64,000 nucleotides of DNA from assembly GCA_021811865.1 (NCBI GenBank), contig JAKAQB010000014.1, positions 1 to 64,000 of the forward strand, given 5' to 3'. Below the pieces are notes generated by a model, which was given only the letters and a program-made list of their open reading frames with translations, had not been told where the DNA came from and searched no databases. The DNA comes from Actinomycetes bacterium. Lineage in GTDB: Bacteria > Actinomycetota > Acidimicrobiia > Acidimicrobiales > Palsa-688. Shown here one piece after another: positions 17,042 through 24,973 of this stretch (within the stretch, counting starts at the first letter, position 1; every line of letters starts with the position of its first letter). The translations under genes and the position numbers were made by a program.

Positions 17042-18579
17042 GCCGAGGTTCCTTCGGCGAGGATCCGGTCCAGTGCCCCCATGTCGAGGTGCTCTTCGAT
17101 GACGTCTGCCAGCCGGTCGATCCGTCGCTGGCGAGCGCTCTCGAAGGATCCGCCGTAGCTCACGCGCTTGCCCGCCTTGCGCGCCACCTGCTCGAGAAGA
17201 GCCGTCCTCGCCCCGTCCGACTCGAGCAGGCCGTGTAGCGAGGTGCCCCACACGGTCCCGCCGACCGCGGTGGCGCCGATGGCGCCGTCACCGGTCCCGT
17301 CGTCGAGCTCGACGAGCGCCGGCCCCGACGCCTTCACCACGCCGTGGTGGATCTGGTAGCCGGTCGCTTGCCGGCCGAATAGGTGCCCGTGGCGCCACCG
17401 GGTGACCTTGTCGGGGCCGAACGCTGTGGAGGCGTCCAACAGGCTGAGACCGTTCACGGCAGGATCGGAGGATTCGACACCCCCAGGGTCGGTGACCGAC
17501 CGGCCGAGCATCTGGTAGCCGGCGCAGATGCCAAGCACCACACCGCGCACGGCGTCGACGGCCCGGTCCAGCCCGCGGCTGCGCAGCCAGGTCAGGTCGG
17601 CGACGGTGGCCTTGGAACCGGGGATGATGAGGAGGTCGGGCTGCCCGACGCTGCGGGCGTCGTCGATCCAGCGCAGCCGCACTCCGGGCTCCATCCGCAG
17701 CGGGTCGATGTCGGTGAAGTTGGCGATGCGGGGAAGTCGCACCACCGCCACGTCGAGCAGGTCGTGGACTCGGGTCGGGTCGATCGGGTCGGCGCCCTCG
17801 TCCCCATCGGCTGGCGCGGTGCCAAGCGGCCGGTCGAGTGCGAGCGAGTCCTCGCTGTCGATCTCGGGGCCGTCCAGAAAGGGCAGCACCCCGAGGGTCG
17901 GGACGCCGGACCGCTCCTGCAGTTGGGTCGTGCCGTCGAAGAGGAGCGCCGGGTCACCTCGGAACTTGTTGACTACGAAAGCCTTGACCAGCGGGCGGTA
18001 CTCGTCGGGCAGGAGGGCGACGGTCCCGAACAGCGAGGCGAACACCCCGCCCAGGTCGATGTCGCCGACGACGATGGCCGGAAGCCCGGCGGCGTGGGCG
18101 AGGCGGAGGTTGACGATGTCGGCGTCGAGAAGGTTGATCTCGGCCGGGCTGCCCGCTCCTTCGAGGATCACCACGTCGTAGCGCTGGCCGAGGTCGGCCA
18201 GCGCCCCCAGGACCACGTCGAGCAACTCCGGCTTCAACCGGTGGTATTCGGCCGCCGTCATCGTGCCCACCGGACGGCCCATCACGACCACCTGGCAGTG
18301 GCGTTCCCCCATGGGCTTTAGGAGCACGGGGTTCATGGCGACCTCGGCGTCGACGCCGGCCGCCGTGGCCTGCCAGGCCTGGGCCCGGGCGATCTCCTCG
18401 CCGGCAGGCGTGACCGCCGAATTGTTCGACATGTTCTGGGCCTTGAACGGCGCCACCCGCGCGCCGCGCCTGGCGTAGTGACGGCACAGACCAGCTGTGA
18501 CCGTGCTCTTGCCGGCATTGGATGTGGTACCGCACACCATGACCATGCCTGAGGGATGTGACGGTTGCCACTGGTTCAC
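17038..18579 (-). CDS. cobQ: Cobyric acid synthase
   Basis: Encodes 513 residues. It amidates four side chains of adenosylcobyrinic acid a,c-diamide using glutamine and ATP. The N-terminal ATPase domain starts with MVMVCGTTSNAGKST, followed by PFKAQNMSNNSAVTPAGEEI. The C-terminal class I glutaminase domain has the nucleophile in VVLGICAGYQMLG (Cys352) and a histidine near 449 (SLHGLLE). GTG at 18579, 8 bases after gggaga, was chosen; ATG 18546 is an alternative. The frame stays open to 18729, but that part overlaps the riboswitch and is not coding. First gene of the nine-gene operon. Confidence 0.94.
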   Translation of the reverse strand: MNQWQPSHPSGMVMVCGTTSNAGKSTVTAGLCRHYARRGARVAPFKAQNMSNNSAVTPAGEEIARAQAWQATAAGVDAEVAMNPVLLKPMGERHCQVVVMGRPVGTMTAAEYHRLKPELLDVVLGALADLGQRYDVVILEGAGSPAEINLLDADIVNLRLAHAAGLPAIVVGDIDLGGVFASLFGTVALLPDEYRPLVKAFVVNKFRGDPALLFDGTTQLQERSGVPTLGVLPFLDGPEIDSEDSLALDRPLGTAPADGDEGADPIDPTRVHDLLDVAVVRLPRIANFTDIDPLRMEPGVRLRWIDDARSVGQPDLLIIPGSKATVADLTWLRSRGLDRAVDAVRGVVLGICAGYQMLGRSVTDPGGVESSDPAVNGLSLLDASTAFGPDKVTRWRHGHLFGRQATGYQIHHGVVKASGPALVELDDGTGDGAIGATAVGGTVWGTSLHGLLESDGARTALLEQVARKAGKRVSYGGSFESARQRRIDRLADVIEEHLDMGALDRILAEGTSA

Positions 18580-18609
18580 CCTTGACGTCTCCCGCGTCGA
18601 GCTCTCCGT

Positions 18610-18755
18610 CGGCACAGGTTTCCTGGCTCCCGGATCGACGCTCGCCCCGGCCTTCCAGTCCGGTTGGACCGTGGCCTCAGGTGGGGTTTGCTCCCCGGTT
18701 ACAGTTGCGGGACAGCCCCGGTCTTTCACCGGCGTTCCCTGTAACCGTCCCGGAC
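18610..18755 (-). ncRNA. Cobalamin riboswitch
   Basis: In the minus sense the leader contains, in order, the conserved blocks GCCGGTG, GGGGCTGTCCCGCAACTGTA, GCCAC, GACTGGAAGGCC, and the B12-box-like GAGCCAGGAAACCTG. These are the landmarks of the cobalamin aptamer. It ends about 30 bases before the cobQ GTG, so adenosylcobalamin binding probably hides the ribosome site or stops transcription, lowering expression of the whole operon. A TAGCGT hexamer at 18759-18754 (minus sense) fits its -10 box. The other corrin operons here have no second copy. Confidence 0.92.
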
Positions 18756-18759
18756 GCTA
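18754..18759 (-). promoter_or_regulatory. -10 box for the riboswitch/cobQ transcript
   Basis: TAGCGT in the minus sense lies immediately upstream of the first aptamer bases, so transcription would start at about 18747. It matches the TANNNT pattern seen at many other starts in this window. Confidence 0.45.
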
Positions 18760-18797
18760 CCAGCCCGGCGTTCCGGCACCCAATCCATGCGACGACC

Positions 18798-19571
18798 GTG
18801 ACCAACCCGCCTCGCCTGTTGCTACTCGGGGGGACGACCGAAGCCGGCCGCTTGGCGGAGACGCTGCATGCACGCGACGACGTGGTGGTCGTGACCTCGT
18901 TGGCGGGCCGGACGGCGAGCCCCGCACTGCTGCCGGGTCGGCACCGTAGCGGCGGGTTCGGAGGCACCGAGGGGCTGGTCGCGTACCTCAGGGCCGAGCG
19001 GATCTCGGCCCTGGTCGACGCCACCCACCCGTTCGCAGCGGTGATGCGGTGGCACGCCTTCGAGGCGTGCAACGAGACCGGGGTGCCGAGGCTCCGCCTC
19101 GAACGGCCCCGCTGGCAGGCACGAGCGGGAGACCGCTGGACCGTTGTGCCCACCTTGGCGGCGGCCGCCGTAACGATCGCCCGAGGTCCGTCCCGTCGGG
19201 TCTTCGTGACCACCGGTCGGAGCGAGCTGGCTGCCTTCGCGTCTGCCGCCGACGGGCGGCGATGGTGGTTGGTCCGCTCGATCGATCCTCCGCAGCAGAT
19301 GCCCCTTCACCCGGCGGAGGTGATCCTCGACCGGGGTCCGTTCACCGTCGACGGGGAGACGGCGCTCTTGGCGCGTCACCGGATCGACCTCGTCGTGACC
19401 AAGAACAGTGGCGGGGACGCCACCGCCGCCAAGCTCGAGGCGGCTCGGAACCTTGGGGTGGATGTCCTGGTCGTCGACCGCCCGCCTTCGCCCGACGGCC
19501 CGTCGGCCAGCACAGTCGCCGACGCTCTGGATTGGGTGTGCACGTCGCTCGGGCTCCTACGGGTCCGCTGA
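18798..19571 (+). CDS. cobK: Precorrin-6A reductase
   Basis: Encodes 257 residues from a GTG at 18798. It reduces precorrin-6A to precorrin-6B with NADPH. Family signs are LLLLGGTTEAGRLAETLHAR at the N-terminus, ALVDATHPFAAVMRWHAFEA, RVFVTTGRSELAAFA, and LVVTKNSGGDATAAKLEAAR. The frame is open upstream to 18558, but that part is antisense to the riboswitch. It is the only gene in its transcript, diverges from cobQ, and its last 15 bases overlap the 3' end of convergent cobJ. The promoter is not obvious. Confidence 0.92.
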   Translation: MTNPPRLLLLGGTTEAGRLAETLHARDDVVVVTSLAGRTASPALLPGRHRSGGFGGTEGLVAYLRAERISALVDATHPFAAVMRWHAFEACNETGVPRLRLERPRWQARAGDRWTVVPTLAAAAVTIARGPSRRVFVTTGRSELAAFASAADGRRWWLVRSIDPPQQMPLHPAEVILDRGPFTVDGETALLARHRIDLVVTKNSGGDATAAKLEAARNLGVDVLVVDRPPSPDGPSASTVADALDWVCTSLGLLRVR

Positions 19572-20354
19572 CACGTCGGGATAGCGCCGCGGGGTGTAGA
19601 CGCCGCTTCGGTCCCATCCGGGCACGTCCACCATCCTCGTCTGCGAGGACCCGACGATGAGGATCGTCCGCATGTCGACGACCGTGGGGTCCAGGCTGCC
19701 GAGCGGGACCACCTCGACTTGTTCCGCTGGGCGGCCGACGTCGCGGGCGACGACCACCGGGGTGTCGGAACGTCGGTGGGTGCCGATCACGGTGAGGGCC
19801 CGTCCGAGCTGCGAGGGTCGATGCCTCGACGCCGGGTTGTAGAGGGCGAGCACGAAGTCCGCTGCGGCGGCGGCCGCCAGCCGGGACTCGACGACCGACC
19901 AGGGCTTGAGGTTGTCCGAGAGGGAGATGGTGGCGAAGTCGTGGCCGAGCGGAGCACCGGCCCGCGCCGCTGCGGCCTGCGCGGCACTGATGCCGGGGCT
20001 GACGATGACTTCGACGTCCTCCCAGGTGACCGGCCGGTCGGGGTGGTCGAGCTGTTCCATCACCGCGGCAGCCATGGCGAACACCCCCGGGTCACCTGAC
20101 GACACGACTGCCACCGATCGGCCCTCGGCTGCCAGGTCCAGGGCGTGCGCCGCTCGCTGGCCTTCCGCCCGGTTGTCCGACGGGTGGCGGATCTGGCCGA
20201 CCGGCCGGGCTTCGACCATGTCGAGATAGGCGGTGTAGCCGACCAGGTCGGTGGCCTCGGTCAGCAGCGCGTCGGCGGCCGGGGTCCGCCATGGCGCGCC
20301 GCCGGGTCCGAGCCCAACGATGGCGAGCCTGCCCCTGCCACGGGGCAGGCTCAT
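19557..20354 (-). CDS. cobJ: Precorrin-3B C17-methyltransferase
   Basis: Encodes 265 residues. It contracts the ring and methylates C17 of precorrin-3B to give precorrin-4. Tetrapyrrole methylase features are LAIVGLGPGGAPWRTPAA, LVGYTAYLDMV, VAVVSSGDPGVFAMAAAVME, and DFATISLSDNLKPWSVVESR, the last typical of CobJ/CbiH. It is the last gene of the cobGHIJ operon, 10 bases after cobI, and its end overlaps convergent cobK by 15 bases. Confidence 0.95.
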   Translation of the reverse strand: MSLPRGRGRLAIVGLGPGGAPWRTPAADALLTEATDLVGYTAYLDMVEARPVGQIRHPSDNRAEGQRAAHALDLAAEGRSVAVVSSGDPGVFAMAAAVMEQLDHPDRPVTWEDVEVIVSPGISAAQAAAARAGAPLGHDFATISLSDNLKPWSVVESRLAAAAAADFVLALYNPASRHRPSQLGRALTVIGTHRRSDTPVVVARDVGRPAEQVEVVPLGSLDPTVVDMRTILIVGSSQTRMVDVPGWDRSGVYTPRRYPDVSADP

Positions 20355-20364
20355 CTGGCCGCGC

Positions 20365-21105
20365 TCACCGGGTCGGGGCCTCAGCGCTTGGGATGACGAC
20401 GATCGAGAAGTAGGGGGCGCGGGCCGGATCGGCTTCGGCCAAGGGCAGGATCCGCTGCTCGGGCATGGTTGCCCGTTCGACGTACCACGCACGGTCGAGG
20501 AGGCCGGCGGCCTCGACGCACGAGCGGACCTTTTCCAGGTTGCGACCGAGCTTCACCACCACCGCCGCCTCGGCCTCCGCCAGCCGCCGCTTCAGCTCCT
20601 CGCCCGGCAGCACGCCCGACAGCACGGACAACATCTCGTTGCGGCACACGAGTGGGATGCCCAGCACGGCCGCGCCAGCCAGGATCGACGGGACGCCGGG
20701 CACCACCTCGCTTCGGTAGCGGGAGGCCAGCCGGTTGTGGAGGTACATGTAGGACCCGTAGAAGAGCGGGTCGCCCTCACAGAGGGCGGCCACGTCGATG
20801 CCCTCGTCGAGGATCGCGGCGATCCGGTCCGCCGCGTCGTCGTAGAAGCCGGTCAACAGGTGCTCGTAGCGGGCTCCGGCTGCTAGCTCGGTGGTGACCG
20901 GGTAGTACAGCGCCAGCTCGCGTTGGCCGGGACGGAGATGGACGGCGGCCGCAGCCCGCGCTTTGCTTGGCCGGCCGGTCGCCGCGAACCAGGCCACCGC
21001 CCCCGACTCCTGGATGAGCCGGTGCGCCTTGAGGGTGACGAGCTCGGGGTCCCCGGGCCCGACACCCACCCCCCACAGTCGCCCGGCCACGAGCGACCCC
21101 GTCAT
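20365..21105 (-). CDS. cobI: Precorrin-2 C20-methyltransferase
   Basis: Encodes 246 residues. It methylates C20 of precorrin-2 to precorrin-3A. It shows [40 protein letters not shown], and [20 protein letters not shown], as expected for CobI/CbiL. The ATG overlaps the cobH stop (ATGA). This is the canonical copy; a divergent second CobI-like domain lies in the fused gene at 24974. Confidence 0.94.
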   Translation of the reverse strand: MTGSLVAGRLWGVGVGPGDPELVTLKAHRLIQESGAVAWFAATGRPSKARAAAAVHLRPGQRELALYYPVTTELAAGARYEHLLTGFYDDAADRIAAILDEGIDVAALCEGDPLFYGSYMYLHNRLASRYRSEVVPGVPSILAGAAVLGIPLVCRNEMLSVLSGVLPGEELKRRLAEAEAAVVVKLGRNLEKVRSCVEAAGLLDRAWYVERATMPEQRILPLAEADPARAPYFSIVVIPSAEAPTR

Positions 21106-21734
21106 TCGCGCTCTGCCGCTAGAGAGTTGACCGCGGCGGCGGCCATGGCGCTGCCGCCGCGGCGGCCCAGCATGGTCACGTAGGGGACGCCGTGGCCCGC
21201 CTCGACCAGCGCCTCCTTGGACTCGGCCGCACCCACGAAGCCGACGGGGAAGCCGAGGATCAGTGCCGGACGTGGAGCGGCGCCGTCGAGCAGCTCGAGG
21301 ATGCGCCACAGGGCCGTGGGGGCGTTGCCGATGGCGACGACGGCTCTTTCCAGGCGCGGCAACCAGAGATCGACGGCGGCGGCGGAGCGGGTCGTAGCCA
21401 TTGCCGCGGCCATCCCGGGGACCCGGGGGTCGCCCAGGGTGCAGATGACGTCGTTGGCCGCGGGCAGCCGGCTGCGGGTCACCCCGTCGGCAACCATGTT
21501 GGCGTCGGCCAGGATCGGGGCTCCGGCGGCGAGCGCCGCCCGTCCGGCGCTGCCGGCGCCGGCGGAGAAGCGAAGGTCCGCGGCGACATCGACCATCCCG
21601 CACGAGTGGATCACCCGTACCGCGAGCTTCTCGAGGTCCTCGGGGATCAGGGTGAGGTCGGCCTCCTCCCGGATGGTCTCGAACGACCGGCGGTAGATCT
21701 CGGCTCCGTCGCGCTCGTACTGGCGGACCGTCAT
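21102..21734 (-). CDS. cobH: Precorrin-8X methylmutase
   Basis: Encodes 210 residues, the usual size. It moves the methyl group from C11 to C12, giving hydrogenobyrinic acid. Motifs include [12 protein letters not shown] near the start, [19 protein letters not shown] with the catalytic histidine, [18 protein letters not shown], and [15 protein letters not shown], all CobH/CbiC signatures. Its ATG overlaps the cobG stop and its stop overlaps the cobI start, both as ATGA. Confidence 0.95.
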   Translation of the reverse strand: MTVRQYERDGAEIYRRSFETIREEADLTLIPEDLEKLAVRVIHSCGMVDVAADLRFSAGAGSAGRAALAAGAPILADANMVADGVTRSRLPAANDVICTLGDPRVPGMAAAMATTRSAAAVDLWLPRLERAVVAIGNAPTALWRILELLDGAAPRPALILGFPVGFVGAAESKEALVEAGHGVPYVTMLGRRGGSAMAAAAVNSLAAERE

Positions 21735-22957
21735 GACCGCGCCGCGATGGCCACAGCCTCTGCGCCGGGAACCGCCCGAGCCCGCAGGTCGCCGTCGGCG
21801 TAGACGTCATAACGATCGGGGCCCGTACCGACCAGGGTCACAGGCAGCGGGGTGTGCTGAGCGCAGCACTTGGCGCAGCCGGACACGTGCAGCGCCATTG
21901 GGCCGCTGCCGGCCTGGCGGCGGGCGGCGATGATCCGGCGGGCGTCGCCGATGGCATCGGTCAGCCCGGAGGTGCAGCCGCGCGACCCGGCGCAGGCGAC
22001 GACGGTCGATGCCGGGTCGGAGGGGTCCACGACGAGGCTGCCGGCCCTGAGCTCTCCGAGGAGCGCCGCGCCGTCGTCCGGTGCGACGGCCGGGAACACG
22101 ACACCCCGCCAGGGGGTGAGCCGCAGCAGGCCGTGCGAGTACCGCTTGGCGACCGACGCCATGGCGGCGACGGCCTGAGCGTCGGCCCGGCCGAGGGTCG
22201 GCATGGCTCCCACCCAGCCGGCTCCCGTCCCGAGGGGGCCGGTGACCCGGACGGCAGCCTCCGCTGTTGCTGGCGGCACGGCGACACTCGCCCGGGGCCG
22301 GCCCAATGAGCCGACAGCCGCTTCGACCAGCGCGCCGACCAGCTCGCCGTGTGCCACGGCCCGGGGCCGGGGGGCCGACCCCTCGTCCCCGTCGGCCGCC
22401 CACCCCCAGGAGACGCCCATGACACCCCTCGCAGGGGTCGGGGCGGCGGCCACCGTGGCTCGCCTGCCGGCGATGCTGAAGGATCCTCCGCCGTCGATGG
22501 CGAAGCCGAACTTGTCGTCGAGCCCGTCGAGGCGGGGGTCGGCGTCCAAGGCGGCGAGGAGCGGTGCAAGGAGCGGGCCGAGGTCCTCCGCCTCGGGGTC
22601 CAGGTCGCCGAGGGGGTCGAGGAGGACGTTGCGACGGCGGTCGGCCGAGGGCCCGCCACTGACCCCCGAGCCGACCAGCGCCTCTGCGAGGGCGACCGCC
22701 GTGCCGGGCCGGATCCCGCGCAGCTGCAGGTTGGCCCGGCCGGTGATCTCCACGACCCCGCTGCCCCACCGCCGCGCGGCATCGGCCACTGCCAGCAGGG
22801 CGGTGGCGTCGATCCGGCCGCCCGGCACGCGGATCCGGACCAGACCACCGTCGGCGCGCGCCACCACGTTGTCCACGCTCGGGCAGGCCGGCCCGGGTCT
22901 CGAAGCACCGGTGCCGCCCCCGCCGAGGGGCGAGACGCCGTTCGTCGCGGGGGGCAT
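21731..22957 (-). CDS. cobG: Precorrin-3B synthase
   Basis: Encodes 408 residues. This oxygen-dependent monooxygenase converts precorrin-3A to precorrin-3B and marks the aerobic pathway. It has the nitrite/sulfite reductase ferredoxin-like fold: an N-terminal half with [16 protein letters not shown], a second copy with [14 protein letters not shown], and the cluster-binding cysteines in [15 protein letters not shown] and SGCAKCCAQ for a 4Fe-4S centre. ATG 22957 was chosen because a TAGGGT -10 box lies 8 bases upstream; an ATG at 22990 is the alternative. Confidence 0.9.
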   Translation of the reverse strand: MPPATNGVSPLGGGGTGASRPGPACPSVDNVVARADGGLVRIRVPGGRIDATALLAVADAARRWGSGVVEITGRANLQLRGIRPGTAVALAEALVGSGVSGGPSADRRRNVLLDPLGDLDPEAEDLGPLLAPLLAALDADPRLDGLDDKFGFAIDGGGSFSIAGRRATVAAAPTPARGVMGVSWGWAADGDEGSAPRPRAVAHGELVGALVEAAVGSLGRPRASVAVPPATAEAAVRVTGPLGTGAGWVGAMPTLGRADAQAVAAMASVAKRYSHGLLRLTPWRGVVFPAVAPDDGAALLGELRAGSLVVDPSDPASTVVACAGSRGCTSGLTDAIGDARRIIAARRQAGSGPMALHVSGCAKCCAQHTPLPVTLVGTGPDRYDVYADGDLRARAVPGAEAVAIAARS

Positions 22958-22965
22958 CGCCGGGA

Positions 22966-22971
22966 ACCCTA
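22966..22971 (-). promoter_or_regulatory. -10 box of cobG, leaderless
   Basis: TAGGGT in the minus sense, 8 bases before the ATG at 22957, so the RNA would start at or next to the start codon. Confidence 0.4.
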
Positions 22972-22979
22972 CCAAGACA

Positions 22980-22996
22980 TAGGGCACCATACCCTA
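22980..22996. promoter_or_regulatory. Small inverted repeat between cobG and cobO
   Basis: TAGGG and CCCTA flank a 7-base centre in the 69-base gap between the two divergent cobalamin operons. It could be a shared operator. The arms are short, so chance is possible. Confidence 0.3.
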
Positions 22997-23013
22997 CGTC
23001 CTCGGACAACCGC

Positions 23014-23019
23014 TAGTGT
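23014..23019 (+). promoter_or_regulatory. -10 box of cobO, leaderless
   Basis: TAGTGT, 7 bases before the GTG at 23027. Confidence 0.5.
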
Positions 23020-23026
23020 CACGCGG

Positions 23027-23548
23027 GTGCCCCAGCCGTCGCGCCTCCTGGTGAACACCGGCCCAGGAAAGGGCAAGAGCTCGGCCGCCTTCGGGGTGAT
23101 GGGACGGGCCTGGGCCCGGGGGTGGAAGGTGGGTGTCGTCCAGTTCGTCAAGAGCGACAAGTGGCAGGTCGGCGAGCGCAAGCTGGCTGCGCACCTCGGG
23201 ATCGACTGGCACACGCTGGGCGACGGGTTCACCTGGGAGTCCGAGGACCTCGACGCGACCGAGGCCAGGGGCCGCCACGCCTGGCAGGTGGCCAGCGGGA
23301 TGGTCTCCTCGGGTGACTACGACCTGGTGATCCTCGACGAGATGACCTACATCGTGAAGTACGGCTGGGTTCCGGTCGCCGACGTGGTGGCGGTCCTCAC
23401 CTCCCGGCCGCAGCGGACCAACGTGATCGTCACCGGGCGCAACGCGCCCGGTGAGGTCGTAGAGCTGGCCGACACGGTGACCGAGATGGTCAAGGTGAAG
23501 CACGCGTTCGACCAGAACATCCGTGCCCGCAAGGGGATCGAGTATTGA
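23027..23548 (+). CDS. cobO: Cob(I)yrinic acid a,c-diamide adenosyltransferase
   Basis: Encodes 173 residues (CobO/BtuR family). It transfers the adenosyl group of ATP to the reduced corrin. The N-terminal P-loop LLVNTGPGKGKSSAAFGVMG is inverted as usual in this family, followed by VGVVQFVKSDKWQVGE, LVILDEMTYIVKYGWV, and VIVTGRNAPGEVVELADTVT. The longer reading from 22349 runs antisense through cobG and is rejected. The leaderless-type GTG start fits the promoter. First gene of the plus-strand operon, overlapping cobB. Confidence 0.95.
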   Translation: MPQPSRLLVNTGPGKGKSSAAFGVMGRAWARGWKVGVVQFVKSDKWQVGERKLAAHLGIDWHTLGDGFTWESEDLDATEARGRHAWQVASGMVSSGDYDLVILDEMTYIVKYGWVPVADVVAVLTSRPQRTNVIVTGRNAPGEVVELADTVTEMVKVKHAFDQNIRARKGIEY

Positions 23549-24930
23549 CCGCCCTCGGCCCGCGCCTGGTCGTGGCGGGCACGCGCTCGGGGGCGGGCAA
23601 GACCACGGTCGCGTCGGGTCTGATGGCGGCGTTCCGGCAGCGGGGATGGCGGGTGGCGTCGGCCAAGGTGGGGCCGGACTTCATCGACCCGGGCTACCAC
23701 TCGGTCGCCACCGGCCGGCCGGCGCGCAACCTCGACCCGTGGATGTGCGGTGTGGACCTGATGCGCCCGCTGGCGGCCAGGGCCGCCGAGGGTGCCGATG
23801 TCCTGGTGGTCGAAGGGGTGATGGGCCTGTTCGACGGCGCAGCGGACGGCACCCCGTCGTCGACGGCCGAGGTGGCCAAGCGCCTTTGCGCGCCGGTGGT
23901 CCTCGTCGTCGACGCGGCGTCCACGAGCCAGTCCGTCGCTGCCCTCGTCCACGGCTACCGCACCTGGGACCCCACGGTGCGCGTCGCCGGAGTGGTCCTC
24001 AACCTGGTGGGCAGCACCAACCACGAGACGATGCTGCGCGCCGCGCTCGCCGATTGCGGCGTGCCGATCTACGGGGTGCTGCGACGTGACGACGCCATGC
24101 TGTGGCGCAGCCGCCATCTTGGGTTGCAGCCGGTCGCCGAGGACCCCGCCGGCGTCCGCGAGGCGCTTGATCGCCTCGCCATGGCCATCTCGGCGAGCTG
24201 CGACCTCGACGGGCTCATCCGCCTGGCTCGCTCCGCACCACCCCTGCCCACCACACCGCCGCCCCGGCCTCGACGGGTCGTCGGCGACCATGCCCCGCCC
24301 CGGGTAGCGGTCGCCTCCGGTCCCGCCTTCAGCTTCTGCTACCCGGACAACCTCGAGGCACTCGGTGCCGCCGGGGCGGAGGTGGTCACCTTCGACCCCT
24401 GCGTCGACGAGGGGCTGCCGGCGGGGACGTCCGCCGTGCTCGTCGGCGGCGGGTTCCCCGAGCTGTACGCCGAGGTCCTGGCCGCCAACGAACCGATGCT
24501 TCGGTCCGTGGCCGACCACCACCGCCGGGGCGGCGTGATCTGGGCCGAGTGCGGAGGGCTCTTGTGGCTGACCCGCAGCCTCGACGGGTCCACCATGGCT
24601 GGGGTGGTGGACGCCGACGGGACCATGGGCGGCGGGCGCGTCCTCGGCTACCGGTCGGCGACGACGACCCGCCCTTCGCCGCTGGGGCCGGCAGGGACGC
24701 AGGTCCGGGGCCACGAATTCCACTACTCGGCCACCGACCCGGGCGGCGACGCCCTGGTCCTGGCCGGCCGGCAGGGGACGACGACCGGCGGGTTTGCCGC
24801 CCCGCACCTCCTCGCCTCCTACCTGCACATCCACCTCGCCTCGTACCCGACCATCGCCGAGACGTTCGTGTCGGCAGCGGTCCGATCCCCGCTGGCCGCG
24901 TCCGGTACCGCTGGCCATGGTGCCCGATGA
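23545..24930 (+). CDS. cobB: Hydrogenobyrinic acid / cobyrinate a,c-diamide synthase
   Basis: Encodes 461 residues. It amidates the a and c side chains using glutamine and ATP. The N-terminal ATPase domain has VVAGTRSGAGKTTVASGLMA and KVGPDFIDPGYHSVATGRPA. The C-terminal class I glutaminase has GGGFPELYAEVLAANEPM and the nucleophile in IWAECGGLLWL, followed by GHEFHYSATD. The TTG start overlaps the cobO stop (TTGA). Its end is followed at once by the palindrome at 24933-24967. Confidence 0.95.
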   Translation: MTALGPRLVVAGTRSGAGKTTVASGLMAAFRQRGWRVASAKVGPDFIDPGYHSVATGRPARNLDPWMCGVDLMRPLAARAAEGADVLVVEGVMGLFDGAADGTPSSTAEVAKRLCAPVVLVVDAASTSQSVAALVHGYRTWDPTVRVAGVVLNLVGSTNHETMLRAALADCGVPIYGVLRRDDAMLWRSRHLGLQPVAEDPAGVREALDRLAMAISASCDLDGLIRLARSAPPLPTTPPPRPRRVVGDHAPPRVAVASGPAFSFCYPDNLEALGAAGAEVVTFDPCVDEGLPAGTSAVLVGGGFPELYAEVLAANEPMLRSVADHHRRGGVIWAECGGLLWLTRSLDGSTMAGVVDADGTMGGGRVLGYRSATTTRPSPLGPAGTQVRGHEFHYSATDPGGDALVLAGRQGTTTGGFAAPHLLASYLHIHLASYPTIAETFVSAAVRSPLAASGTAGHGAR

Positions 24931-24932
24931 GC

Positions 24933-24967
24933 TCTCGACCGGCCGGACCGGGGCCGGCCGGTCGAGA
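24933..24967. promoter_or_regulatory. Perfect 14-bp-arm palindrome before the RHH/CobI fusion gene
   Basis: Left arm TCTCGACCGGCCGG (24933-24946) and its exact complement (24954-24967) flank a 7-base centre. The repeat starts 2 bases after the cobB stop and ends 6 bases before ATG 24974. It may be an operator for the ribbon-helix-helix domain encoded next to it, or an RNA hairpin acting on translation or transcription. Part of the arm, CGACCGGCCGG, also occurs at 28742 inside cobF, so half-sites alone are not significant in this base composition. Confidence 0.6.
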
Positions 24968-24973
24968 TCCACG

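Noticed and set aside
18558..18797. Plus-strand extension of cobK, and minus-strand extension of cobQ to 18729
   Set aside because: Both frames happen to be open across the riboswitch. The conserved aptamer blocks and absence of family sequence show this stretch is RNA, not protein.
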